This document shows, piece after piece, positions 24,057 to 36,069 of a stretch of 64,000 nucleotides of DNA; the stretch's first letter is position 1; each line of letters opens with the position of its first letter. Origin of the DNA: Cannabis sativa. Its lineage: Eukaryota; Streptophyta; Magnoliopsida; Rosales; Cannabaceae. The position numbers and the translations under genes are program-made. Location of the stretch: positions 65,116,211 through 65,180,210 of the forward strand of contig NC_083604.1 in assembly GCF_029168945.1 (NCBI RefSeq), in the 5' to 3' direction. The notes under the pieces were generated by a model, which was not told the origin of the DNA, made no database searches, and was given only the letters and a program-made list of their open reading frames with translations.

Positions 24057-24647
24057 TACAAGGTTACTACTTTTGTTATAATACATGAGTAACAAGTTTT
24101 ATGATTATTGTTATCTTTTGCATATGTAATTAGTTTATATTTAGTTTACGTACGATATATATATGGAATTTAAGTTTTAGGATCAATTCTATTAACAATT
24201 TTGGTATTTTGTGATTAGTTAACAGAATCGATTACTAATTTTATATAAGTTTTAAAAATGTTATTTTAACTTTTTTTGTATCATGTATTTACTATTATAT
24301 AGAATTATTCTAAAATTTGATAATGCAGGTGGGGAAAATTGCATGAAAAATTTGCAATTTTCCCTTACTTATATTTGTGCTTCATTTTATAAGTGACGCA
24401 ATAGGTAAAAAAAAAGTATTTTTGTAATAGATATGATATTTCTAAACTGACGCAGAAGATAAAACAGAAAAGTAAATATTTTGCGTCGGTTTGGAAATGT
24501 AGAAAATTGTTTTTTGCGTCGTTTTAAAAATGACGCTAATAAAAAACTATTTGCGACTACGGTATATACATCGATTTTTAAACCGACGTAAATTCTTTAA
24601 GTGACACTTAAAAACCGTCGGAAATTATACTTTTTGTAGTAGTGGCG

Positions 24648-26018
24648 ATTTGCATAAGGGAGCCCATCTCACCTGCTCGGTCGTCCCCTTTCGTGTTCAG
24701 AAAAGGGAAAGCTGTTATGTCTGAAATAAGAGCGATGCCAGGTGATGATGGACCTTTGATCCTTACTTGGGCAATCACTTTGCATGCCACTTCATCTTGT
24801 TTTTGAGCTTCTTGACTATTATGCCTTATGTTTCTGATGTCTGTTTTCTCTAACCATGTTGTTTTTTGCTCCGCACAGACATGTCTCGACAGATGCTTGA
24901 CGCTCTGAAGAAGAGAATGGGCGGAAGCTCTAGCGCCTCTCCTCCGGCCAAGAAGTCTAAAGGCGGTGAGGGAACCTCTTCTAAGGAAAAGAGGCATGCT
25001 GGGGAGGTCATTGATCTTTCTGAGGAGCTAACGGCTGTAAACCCCTCTACCCCAAAAGCTGCTAAGTCCAAGGAGTCTCGGGGAGGAAGCTCGGACAGGT
25101 CTGAACCACCGAAGGGTGGGTCTGAGCTGGTCAGAAGTGAACCCGAACAGATGCGGGCCCCTACTCCACCTTTGTCGGTGCTTCCAGAGGCTAAGAAGGG
25201 TAAAGAGATGCTTGCCCACTATATGAACCAGCTGATTCCTGAGGTTAGTGAACAACTGGCTGGTGCTGACAATGACTCTTCTTTGGAGCTGCTGTGGGCG
25301 GAGTCTTGAAGGAATTCACCAGGGTAAGTCTTTCTTGACACTTTCCTTTAATCTTCTATACTTAGCTCAAATGCTAAAGTTTTTTCTTTGTGCAGGCCGG
25401 TCTGAAGTTGGCCTACACTTACTCCCGGGCTAAGTCTGCCGCTTCAAGGAACACGGCTCTGTCCAACACCATGAGGGCGGAGGTGGACTTGGCCAAGAAG
25501 GACGCTGACGCGCCAAGGCAGAATTTGGAGCTGTTCGGATGGAGCTCGGTGAAGCCAATAAGAAGCTCTTTATTGCCCAGAAGAAGATAGCTGAGCTGAC
25601 TAAGGATCTCGAGGTTTCTGACCGTCTTGAAGAGACCATCGAGACCTTATCTGCTGAAGTGAACAGTCTTCAAGATGAGAGGACTACTCTTCGAGCGGTT
25701 CTTCGTCAGGTGGAGGAGGAGGAGCTTTCGGCCGCGGTGCCGAGGCTAAAAGAGAAGGTTAATGCTTTAAAGACAGTCGGTCTTGAGCTCTTCTTTGACT
25801 TTTGGAAGGCTAATCCTCAGGCCAAATTTGACTACTTGGGTGATGCTAAGGACATGTACCTCGAGTTTTGTGCTTCCCAAGTGGCCTATGGTGAAACTGA
25901 GGCGACTGCTTCTACCTCCGGCCAGACTGCTGATGTACCTCCCGTTCAAACAACAGATCTTCCAGCTCCTACTGGCCAAAAAGAACCGAACCAAGAGCCT
26001 GGGACTCCAGCTGTTTAA
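24648..26018 (+). pseudogene. Antisense gene of Gypsy D, C-terminal exons with coiled coil
   Basis: Resumes after the CACTA. A short exon ends near 24741 and an intron 24742-24878 (GTGATG...CGCACAG) leads to MSRQMLDALKKRMGGSSSAS, a Ser/Lys/Pro-rich region with VIDLSEEL. The intron 25324-25396 (GTAAGT...GTGCAG) is clear. The next exon, AGLKLAYTYSRAKSAASRNT, runs into a long coiled coil (NKKLFIAQKKIAELTKDLEV, then RLEETIETLSAEVNSL) and ends with a conserved FDFWKANPQAKFDYLGDA block. Frameshifts near 25295 and 25535 break it. It converges tail to tail with pol, about 740 bases away. Confidence 0.7.
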
Positions 26019-26760
26019 ACACTTTTCCTTCTATCTTTTATTTTTTATATATCTTATTCGGCCATAAGGCCTTTTCTAAAACATCATGACCGGCCAAGCG
26101 GTCTTTAAACTTGGAATTATTTTTCATTTTTTAGACAACAGGCTGACCGGGCAGCTTTTAATCCCGGTATTACATGCTTTTGTTATCTTTAATGAATTTC
26201 ATTCTCTGTTTATAATCATTGTGCAATTGTGATTGTTTTATTTTTACCAAATGCTTTGTAAAGGTATAGGTGCCCCCCCAAGTGACCGAGCAGACGTATG
26301 ACTCTTGGTCACTTGTCTTTTACAAATATATTATTTATCTGTTCGGTATTTTGGGTTTGACCAAACCTTTTGTACGCACTGGATGGTAAATTAGAAACAT
26401 GCTGATAATTTCGACTCAATTTGAATTTTGAAATAATTATTTTTATTCATTTATTGATCAAAAAGTGTATTTGTTACCGTAGTAACTTACATCAGAGCTA
26501 TTTGATCCAATCTGATCTTTTAGCTTAACATGAGATAAAACAAATTGCAGAAATAAGAAACTGTACTTTAAATGGTGGTCACCTGACCTGAGTACTTTGT
26601 TTCTTTTATCGAAACCTTTGAGCGTAGTCCGCCCAGCAGGCCATTCACTTAAAAGTAAATGTTCATTCAGTACTTAATGTGGTCATTTGACCTGGTACTT
26701 TATTGGTAGTATTTTCTTATATGTTCCCCATTCCAATACTGTGGTACTAGAACGAGTTGC
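26019..26760. other. Spacer between the antisense gene and pol of Gypsy D
   Basis: Non-coding region where the plus-strand antisense gene and the minus-strand pol converge. No terminator or repeat was recognised beyond T-rich stretches near 26030-26050. Confidence 0.5.
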
Positions 26761-27990
26761 ATTTTTTTTCATACTTACCTAATTTGTATGCTCCGGAGTC
26801 CAGAACTTCGACCACTTGATATGGTCCTTCCCAGTTAGGTCCAAGTAAACCTGCCGTTTTGTTTTTGGTGTTTAGGAATACCCTTCTCAGGACCATATCT
26901 CCCACGAAGAATTTTCAAGCCTTCACTTGTTTGTTAAAATATCGAGCTATTTTTGTTGATGGGCCATCAACTTTAAGTTTGCAGTGGCTCGTTTTTCTTC
27001 GATTTCATCAAGTGATTCTGCTAGGAGTATGTGATTGGTATCTTGATTGTACATCAATCTTCTGTGGGAAGGTGGCTCGAGTTCTATAGGCCGCATAGCT
27101 TCATATCCGTACGCCATTGCAAATGATGTCTGTCCGGTTGCCATTTTTTCGGTCGTACGATATGACCATAGAACTTCAGGAAGCTCTTCTGGCCAGTTTC
27201 CTTTGGCATCTTCAAGTTTTTTCTTCAGTATATCCTTCAAGGTCTTGTTGACTGCTTCAACTTGACCATTTTCTTGAGGATGCACCACTACGGAGAAACT
27301 TTTAATGATATCATGGTTCGCACAAAAATCAGTGAAGGATTGGTTGTCAAACTACTTGCCATTATCTGAAACTATCTTGTACGGCAGTCCGAACCGGCAG
27401 ATTATGTTCTTCACAATAAAGTCTTGAACTTTCTTTGATGTAATGGTTGCGAGTGGTTCGGCTTCAGTCCACTTAGTAAAGTAATCAACCTCTACCATTG
27501 CATATTGCACTCCTCCTTTACCTTTGGGTAATTGTCCGATCAGGTCAATCCCCCAAATGGCAAAGGGCCCAGACTTTGCATCCGTGTTAACTCGTTGGGT
27601 GGAGCTCGTGGTATCTTTAAAAATATCTGGCATTTGTCACACTTCTTGACATGGGCTTTTGAATCTTCAATCATCGTTGGCCAGAAGTAACCTTGCCTTA
27701 GAATTTTCTTAGATAAGCTTTGCCCGGCGGCATGATTTCCACAGAATCCGCCGTGCACTTCAAATAGGATTCGTGCAGCTTCTTCTTGAGTAACACATCT
27801 GAGCAATGGCATCGAGAATCCTCTTCTGTACATAATTCCCTCTACTATGATATACCGTGCAGCTTTCCTTCTCATTTTCCGAGCTTCATTCCGATTATCT
27901 GGGAGTTTCCCAGAGTCGAGGTAGGCTGCTATTGGTATCATCCAGTTTGGGAAAGTATCAATCATTTCGATTTCTTTTGTGCTAGTGATG
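26760..27990 (-). pseudogene. Gypsy D integrase
   Basis: Inserts the element cDNA into chromosomes. Minus-strand order: an HHCC zinc domain (HGGFCGNHAAG ... CDKCQ, near 27640-27760), the integrase core with WGIDLIGQLPKGKGG (first catalytic Asp), VSDNGK (second Asp) and NGQVEAVNKTLK (Glu), then a C-terminal domain ([11 protein letters not shown] ... [11 protein letters not shown]) ending near 26760. A stop and frame changes near 27290-27350 and 27600 separate the pieces. The three catalytic residues remain visible. There is no chromodomain, consistent with a Tat and not a chromovirus. Confidence 0.88.
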
Positions 27991-28410
27991 CTAGGCTCTT
28001 TGAGGAACTGGACAGGAACCAAGTTCGCCTTGTCACTTACATTGCTGCTTGCCAATCGAGCTAACACGTCTACAATTGTATTTTCTTCTCTTGGAATTTG
28101 TCTGAGACTGTAGCTTTTGAATTGTACGAGAAGATCATGTATTTTGCTCAGATATGCTATAATCTTTTCACCCCGAGCTTCGTATTCTCCGGATACATGA
28201 TTTACCACCAGTTGTGAATCACTGTAGATTTCAATGTGTTCGACCTTCATCTCCTGGGCTAGTCTTAGCCCAGCAATTAGAGCTTCGTACTCAGCTTCGT
28301 TGTTAGATGCTTTGAATCCGAACTTGACTGCAGCGTGCAGGTGTTGCCCCCAGGCGTGACAAGGGCAATTCCTGCACCAGATAGCTGATTTGAAGCTGAC
28401 CCATCTACAT
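27990..28410 (-). pseudogene. Gypsy D archaeal-type second RNase H
   Basis: A second RNase H domain after the normal one, the hallmark of Tat-lineage Gypsy elements. In order on the minus strand: DVDGSASNQLSGAGIALV (first Asp), a frameshift near 28330, FGFKASNNEAEYEALIAGLR (Glu), then IEIYSDSQLVVNHVSGEYEA (second Asp) and REENTIVDVLARLAS at the end. All three core acidic residues are visible despite the frameshift. Confidence 0.88.
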
Positions 28411-29003
28411 CAGTTTCCAGGTCAGCTTATCTTCATTGTTACTTGGCTGAGGTGTTTGTACCGGCTCAGGGTTGCTTTCTGGTATGCTTTCTTTCTTGCC
28501 TGTGCATTCTACCACAAAGTCTGTTAAGGCCTGGCCTTTAATTGTTGTTCGGGGTTGGAAAGTGATTTCATACTGGCCCAATTCTACCGCCCACTTGAGT
28601 AGTTGTCCAGAAGCATTTGGCTTTTGTAGTATTTGGCGTAATGGCTGGTCAGTGTATACCCGAACAGGATGAGCTTGAAAATAAGGCCTCAACTTCCTTG
28701 TTGCTAGAATAAGGCAGTAGGCGAGTTTCTCTATTAATGGGTATTGACCCTCGGCCTCAACGAGTCTTTTACTGATGTAATAGACTGGGTGATGTATGCT
28801 GTTCTCTTCTCTGATTAGCACGGCACTCACGACATGTTCCGTGACAGCCGAGTATATTCCCAATTCTTCTCTGTCCAGAGGTTTTGAGAGTACGAGAGGT
28901 TTTGCAAGTTGTGCTTTTAGCTCTTGGAAAGCTTTTTCACATTCCTCCGTCCACTCGAACTGCTTGTTTCCTCGTAGGATATTGAAGAATGGGACACACT
29001 TAT
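28405..29003 (-). pseudogene. Gypsy D RT C-terminus and first RNase H
   Basis: Minus strand from 29003: KCVPFFNILRGNKQFEWTEECEKAF (RT thumb and connection), then the RNase H domain GIYSAVTEHVVSAVLIREE ... YYISKRLVEAEGQYPLIEKLAY ... VRVYTDQPLRQILQKPNASG. The frame is open through 28405. Its upstream part is separated by the solo LTR at 29004-30906. Confidence 0.88.
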
Positions 29004-30906
29004 TGTTAGGTTTTATGCCCTAAATAAAACTCCATTTCAATGTAATCCATTTTATTCAATATCAATAAAGAAACAGAAGTATTTTTCATTCATTTGTATG
29101 TTTTGGTTCATGTTATGAATTGCTTGTTTATTTGATTTATAAATTCATCTAAAACCCTTCTCACATACTTGATCTTGTTTATTGTGTTGTCAACACAGTG
29201 GAAAGTAAACATGACTATGTGAATAAAGATTCCTAGATTTATCAGAACACTGGGTTTCACTGATATGATAATCTACAACAGAGTTTACTTGCATTTGATA
29301 AAATGCTATGTTCTTTCCAGAGCATTGGTTAAAGTAAAGCTTGGGTTGGGTGCATGGAGTATGCATCGGAAGGGACCAATATTGAACTTTGACATAGATT
29401 TAATTAAACTTACCGTAATATCTATTCAAGTCAATATCGCCTAGTTGATCCTAGATCAAATGATCTCAATCCTGATATGATTAGGCTCAATCTCAAGAGT
29501 GTTATTCGTGTTCTTTGATTTGTTAGTTAAGCCTACTTTTGGGTCAGGGTGATACGTACATTTTGGGAACACGGTAGTGCAATTGAGTGGGAGCGCTAAC
29601 ATAAATATGGAATCTATAGCTTCTATCTGGAAAATAGAAAGTAAAGGATGATTTCCTTCGAGCTTTACCAAACGAAAATAAATGGTGGAGTACTCATTTC
29701 ACTTAGCTGAAATATCATTTATACGGGATTAAGTGTTTTAAGGATAAAATACATTGTAGGGTGTCACGGTAATCTAATCCCTTTACAGTGTAGATCATCT
29801 ATATAGAGGATCATTGATCAAATTAGGATTATAACAATGGATAACTAATGACGTGTCTATATGGTGGAACATATAGAGCGTTCTATATACTGAGAGTGGA
29901 GTTCTAAGTTCTATGCGTGAATTCAACGAAGAATTAATAAGTCAGTAAATTTAGGTTATAAATTATTGATCTGCTTATTGGAAGCTCGGATATATAGACC
30001 CATGGTCCCCCCACTAGTTGAGACAATATTACTTGAGACTCATTTAACTGGTTTTAATTAATCAATTATAATTCTCAAATTAGACTATGTTTATTTGTGA
30101 ATTTTTTCACTAAGTAAGGGCGAAATTGTAAAGAAAGAGTTTTTAGGGCATATTTGTTAATTAAGATACTTTGTATGGTCCAATTAATAAATATGATAAA
30201 TGACAATATTATTTAATAATTCTTTATAGTTATTAAATAGTTGGAATTGGCATTTAAATGGTTGAATTTGAAAATTGGCGTTTTTGAGAAAATGAGATGC
30301 AGAAATGATAAAACAGCAAAATTGCAAAAGTGAGGCCCAAATCCAATAAGCCATGGCCGGCCACCTTTGTAGGTTTTATCACCTAATATTTTCATTATTT
30401 TAATGCCAAATAATTCAAACCTAACCCTATGTGGCATGCTATAAATAGATAGTGATGGCTTCAGGAAAAATAGACTTTTCACATCTTGTTTCCTTCAGAG
30501 AAAAACTTGAGCCTTCTCTCTATACCTAGCTGCCACCTTCCACTCATTCTTCTTCCTTGAATATTTCGAACCTCTTAGTGATAGAGTAGTGCCCACACAC
30601 AACAAGTAGTACCTCAATCATAGTGAGGAAGATCGTGAAGAAAGACATTCAACAAGAAGGAGATTCAACATCAAAGGAAGGAGAGAAAGATATCTAGGTT
30701 CAGATCTTGATAATACTCTGCGACAGAAAGGATACAAGGGTTAGAGATCTGAACGGAAGGAGACATTTTATTCTGCTGCACCCAATGTAAGGTTTCTCAT
30801 ACTTTATATGTGTTTAATTTTATAATCGTTTTAGAAGTTCATATTTAGGGTGTTAATCAACATACTTGTGAGTAGATCTAAGATCCTGGTAAAATAATTT
30901 CCAACA
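29004..30906 (+). repeat. Solo LTR, Copia type, inside Gypsy D RT
   Basis: 1903 bp from TGTTAGGTTTTATGCCC to ATTTCCAACA, with a plus-strand TATA box (GCTATAAATAGATAG, about 30437-30451). No internal region adjoins it: Gypsy D RT sequence flanks both sides. The flanks ACTTAT and ACTTGT are a possible 6-bp duplication with one mismatch. Homologous to the LTR at 36070-37963, which is in the opposite orientation. Confidence 0.85.
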
Positions 30907-31657
30907 ACTTGTTGATTTTAAAACAAATCTGCTGAGCGTGGCGATCCGATCAGTCAAGCTTTGCACTTCTTTGGTTTTTGTTGGTGAGTTCATATCGAGG
31001 AGGGCTTGAATCTTCTCTGGATTAGCTTCAATTCCTCGGGCATTGACGATGAAGCCTAGAAACTTTTTAGAGCTGACTCCAAAGGAACACTTTAAGGGAT
31101 TTAGTTTCATATTGTACTTTCTGAGGACTTTGAAGCATTCGTCCAGGTCGTCTATGTGCCCCCCAGCCTTTCTGGATTTGACGAGCATATCATCCACGTA
31201 CACTTCCATATTTCACCCGATCTGGTCTTTAAACATTTTGTTTACCAATCTTTGGTATGTAGCTCCAGCGTTTTTCAAACCAAACGACATTACTTTGTAG
31301 CAATATAGACCCATATCTGTTCGGAAACTTGTATGTTCTTGGTCTGGTGGATGCATTTTGATTTGATTGTAGCCGGAGTAAGCATCCATGAAGCTTAATA
31401 TTTCACGCTCTGCTGTTGCATCTACGAGCTGATCGATCCTTGGTAGTGGAAAACAGTCTTTAGGGAATGCTTTGTTGAGGTCTGTGAAATCCATACAGAC
31501 TCACCATTTCTTGTTCGGTTTGGGTACTAATACGGGATTCGCGACCCAAGCCGGGTAGAAAGCTTCAATTATAAAGTTGTTGTTGCGTAGCTTTTCAACT
31601 TCTTCCTTCAGGGTTACTGCTCGTTCTTTGTCCAGCAGCCTTCGTTTTTGTTGACTT
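30907..31657 (-). pseudogene. Gypsy D reverse transcriptase core
   Basis: Minus-strand RT. From 31657: QKRRLLDKERAVTLKEEVEK, then the fingers (NNNFIIEAFYPAWVANPVLVPKP), a TGA near 31500, MDFTDLNKAFPKDCFPLPRI, DAYSGYNQIKMHPPDQEHTS, FGLKNAGATYQRLVNKMF, a TGA near 31212, then the catalytic EVYVDDMLVKS and KCSFGVSSKKFLGFIV. The catalytic YVDD is intact. Both stops are TGA, consistent with C-to-T decay of CGA arginine codons. The domain is split from PR by element E and from its C-terminus by the solo LTR. Confidence 0.9.
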
Positions 31658-34600
31658 AGGTTTAGTTACATCAAAGAATTCTTAGAATAGTGCAAGTGGA
31701 TCCTGGTCACAGAATACCTAACTCATATTCCATACAGTTTGAATCCATTAATAAAAGATGGATATTAAACACTTGAGAAAGTGTAACTGCATTGTATCTA
31801 GAATTAGAAATATAAGAAAATTTCTATTTGGAATCTAAAAATTAAAGTCAAAGACTTAAAATTTATACCAAATATAATGAGTAATTCTATCTTGGACCAC
31901 CACTACTATTTAATTCTAAGTCTGATTTGCCCATACAAGTAGGAGATTTCTAAGACTGAGGATTTATATCAATTGGGAATAGAATTTTGGGATTATAATC
32001 ATAAGCGTCATTTAATTTCTTAAGAGAAAATATAATGACATGAAATGATTTATAGACCATTCATCCAATGATATGTTATTGAGCTAATTCGAAATGAATA
32101 AGCTAAGAGGAATTAGGATAATTTCGTTTAAAATAAGAATCCAACGATGCTTCGATTAGCGAAAGACAAAGTAATCTTATTTATGTAATCTTCTTGTTTC
32201 ATATTGTAAAAATACTAGTCTAAGGTGTCATCAATTGATGAACAGCTAGATGTTGCATATACAATATTTATCTTTCGAGATCTTACACTATTATGTATGT
32301 CTAATGGTGAAAATCCATTAGGGATTTATCTCATTAGAAAAACAAACATGTTAGACCAACAATGAAGATTCGAAATTAAACTACAACTTAATAACTGAAA
32401 ATAACATGGTTCAATATAAATTCATACACAATTCAGAAATTATAAGCATATAGCAAGTAGGAATGACAAGTGAAAATACTAAAACATAAAATCCTAAATA
32501 ATTTCCAAGGTTTTTAACAAACTGATACAGTGTCCCGTTTAGGCGAGAGTCAAAGCATCATCTATTGAATAGAGTTGTCAGCTCATCTAAAATGTTAAAC
32601 ATTCTAGCAACCTTTTATTCGATCAAGATTGGAATTCAGCGTTGTCCCGTTTAGGCGAGAATCAAGGCAATTCTATCTTATGAGCTTCCACCATTGTTTC
32701 ATAATTTGCAAGTCAAGTATGGTCGCCACCATTAGGGTGATCTATACCATACAAAACACTTACAAACTACTTATCATGCGAGGTTAAACGGTGCGAAATT
32801 GCTAATGAACGTTCCTCCATTAGGGAGGATTACTCACTAAAACAAACGCGGTGTAAAACCCACAATGGAGATCGAATGTCTTTTGATTAAAAGCTCATTA
32901 TTTAAAAGGAGTTGTATTTTCTTTGATTCTCTTTATTTATTCTATTTATTTTAAATATATGTTTATTTAATTAAAATTTACAATTTAGAATGAAAAATTC
33001 TAAATATAAATTTTAATTTAATATTTATAAATTTTACTTAGATGGATATGAAAATAACATGAATTATTTCCATCTTAGTAATAATTTCCAATAAATATTT
33101 AGAAAAATATTCAATTTAAGTTGTTACAAAATTAATTTAAATTAATTTACAACTCAAATTTAATTTTCTATAAATATATATTGCATTTCGAAAAATTAAA
33201 GTATATAAGAATACAATTTTCAAAAAATGCATATTAAAATAAAAAATAACTCCTGAAAAAATTATTCTAATTTAATGTTGGCCCAAAATTAATTAATAAA
33301 ATTAATTTACAACAAAAAATATAATTTTCCTATTTAATTAAATATATAAGAAAAATTTCAAATATTTAAGTATGATGATGAAAATCAACTTAAATATTAA
33401 TTTTCTATTTAATTAAATACACTAGAAAAATATTTCAAGCAAAAATATCATCTATCTAGATTTTCCTTTGACTAATTAATTCAATTTCTAATAATATACT
33501 TTAATTCAATTTATTTTAAATTAATCAATAAATGAAAAAATCATTGATTTAAGTTGTTCCAAGAATTAATTAAAATAAATAATTAATTTACAACTTAATC
33601 TATTTTTAAAGATAAAATTCGAAATTCTAGCATTTAAGAAATGCAATTTCGAAAATTGATTAATAAAATAAAGAAAAAACATATTTTGAAAATTATTTAA
33701 ATTTAGTTGAAAAAAAAATTCAACTAAAAATATTTTTCTATTTAATTAAATGTCATGAAAAAGAAATATTTAAGTATCATGATGAAAATCAACTTAGATA
33801 TTTAATTTTCAAATTAATTAAATGTATTAAATTCAAGAAATAAATAATTAAGTGTAGAGAAGACTTAATTATTAATCTCTAGTTTAATACTAGGAAAAAA
33901 TATACTTAAAATAAATTGTACCAAAATAAATTATTTAAATAATTAATTTCACAATTTATAATATTTTACTATTTAATATTAGAAATAATAAGTAGTCTAG
34001 AAATAACTATCTAGAAAATATCTTATTTGACTAAGTATCTTTTCCACAAAATTAAAAAAAAAAATATCTAATTTAAGTTGTATTAGAAAAAAAAAATCTA
34101 GAACTTAAATATTTTTCAAATTTAAACTTAATTATATATCAAAAATTAAGTTGTAACCACTTAATTTGAAAATATTCCATTTTAAGTTAATATTCGAAAA
34201 GATATTAACTTAAAAAATATCTAAAGAATCTTAATAACCAATGCCTAAAATTCCTCAACTTAATTTTAAAATTTGAAATTCAAAAGATATTCAGATTTAA
34301 GTTGGTTAGTTGTAGATAACTAAATATCAACTTAAATAAGAATATTTAATGAAAAATTTAAATTAAGTTCCAGAAAGAATCTAGATGGTTATAATTCTAT
34401 ATTTAATTAAATACAAGAAAATACATATAGTTTAGCTTAGAATAAAAAATTCTTTAAACTATAATTTTCTTAAATTAATTTCAAAATAAATGAAATTAAT
34501 TATGTTGCTAATCAATTTTATTAGGTTAAACTAGTGTAATTAACCTAATACAGTTGTTCAAATCAGGCAAATGGGCCTTCACAATTGGGGTGGTTCATGT

Positions 34601-36054
34601 GAGGGGGTGCTGGGTTCAGTATGTCGTACCCACTTCTATGGCTCCCAACTCTCACACAAGGCCCAAAAGAGAGGAATTTAACCTTAATAAGAACAACTGT
34701 TATTTATTGAATAGGCCCAAAAACTAAATAGACCTAAATAAATTCTATCAAGAACTATGATAATTTATTTTAGCAACAACAACCTATATGCATCTATAAT
34801 AAAATTAAACACATAGGCTCACAGAGGCACACTTTGGATGGGTCCTATCATGTTGCTAGGTCATACACAGATGAAAGAAGATTGTAAATATACCTGTTAC
34901 AAATTATTAACTAGACCAAGGGAGCCATCAGATCATTAGATCTGGCAAAAAGTAACCATGGCTATTTGCAATCAAGTAATAATAGGTTTTGAAAACTTAC
35001 AAACAAGCTAAAACACATACTCCTGCAACAAGGTTAGCTGGATAGTTGGATGTAGGATTTATTTAATTTTAAATTAAATAATTTAATTTCGAAATAATTA
35101 ATTAAAGAAAAAATAATTTTTCAAAAATTTAAAAAAATTTGAATCATTCGAAATTTTAAAAAAAAATTAAATTTAAAATTAAACCTACAATTTTGAAAAA
35201 TTAGGTTTCAACCAACCTAAATATCATTTCAAAATTTGCTAACTACTTTTACATTTTAAATGTTATTTTATAAATAAAAATTAAATAAACAATTAGAAAA
35301 GATAAATAAATATCTTTTTTAAATTTTAAATGTAATTTAAATAAATAAAATAACAAAATTTAAAAAATTAGCAAAATATCTTACATCTATTTAAAATTAC
35401 ATGATTATAATTATCTTATTTTAAATTTAAATAAGGTCAAAATATCTAAAAAATGATTTAATTTAAAAAAATATATATAAAATCTGACCTTAAATTTAAA
35501 AATAAGATAAGATATAATCAAATTTAAAAATAAGATAGATTTTTAAGCAAGAAGATAGATACTAATTCTATTCAAATTCAAATTACACTAATATCTTGAA
35601 TTAAATTTAAAAATATTAAATTAATTCAAAATGATAATTAAAATTGAATTATGAATAGTAATAGTATAAATACAAAACTATACAAAAAATCGGAAGTTAA
35701 TTCCATGAAAAAGCATGAAAAATTGAAGAAAAACGAAAAAATTGTGAGCTGTACGGACAGTTTTCGCGATCGCAGGAAAATTTCAGCACAGCCCCGATTT
35801 TTTCAAATCTTCAAAAAATCATAACTAATTCAAATAAAATCCAAATTGAGTTCTGTAAAAGGCTAACTTGCTTAATTTTTTCCATACTATCCAATAAAAA
35901 TAATTCCAGAAACAGAATCGCAATTATTTTTCACGAAAATTTTACAAACATCAATCAATCATCAAATAACGCTCAATACAACATGATACCATCCAAAGAA
36001 CATACAAACAATCGTTTTAAAGTCCAAATTTCTTGCAAGTAAATCAATTACCAT
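31658..36054 (-). other. Interior of element E, no gene seen
   Basis: About 4.4 kb, very AT-rich at 32930-35700, with no ORF of note. A moderately GC stretch at 34560-34680 (GGGGGTGCTGGGTTCAG) and 32520-32880 stand out. The lack of gag or pol suggests a non-autonomous (LARD-like) element. Confidence 0.5.
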
Positions 36055-36067
36055 GGCTCTGATACCA
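36055..36067 (-). other. Primer binding site of element E
   Basis: The minus strand reads TGGTATCAGAGCC two bases after the LTR edge, complementary to initiator methionine tRNA. It fixes the orientation and marks this LTR as the 5' one. Confidence 0.88.
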
Positions 36068-36069
36068 GT

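Larger units (their letters stand above)
20659..24644. mobile_element. Non-autonomous CACTA (En/Spm) element with captured exons
   Basis: 3986 bp with ends CACTACTGCAAA and, inverted, CACTACTACAAA, and a perfect 3-bp duplication GCG (20656-20658 and 24645-24647), as expected for CACTA elements. Subterminal repeats of GCGTCGGTTT / AAACCGACGC type lie at both ends (20860-20920 and 24440-24610). No transposase was seen. The interior holds exon-like pieces with splice sites, including a poly(A) polymerase exon. It splits the antisense gene of Gypsy D. Confidence 0.9.

Noticed and set aside
36055..36067. tRNA gene fragment (GGCTCTGATACCA)
   Set aside because: It is only the primer site next to an LTR; no cloverleaf surrounds it. 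The same holds at 2421, 7316 and 48023.
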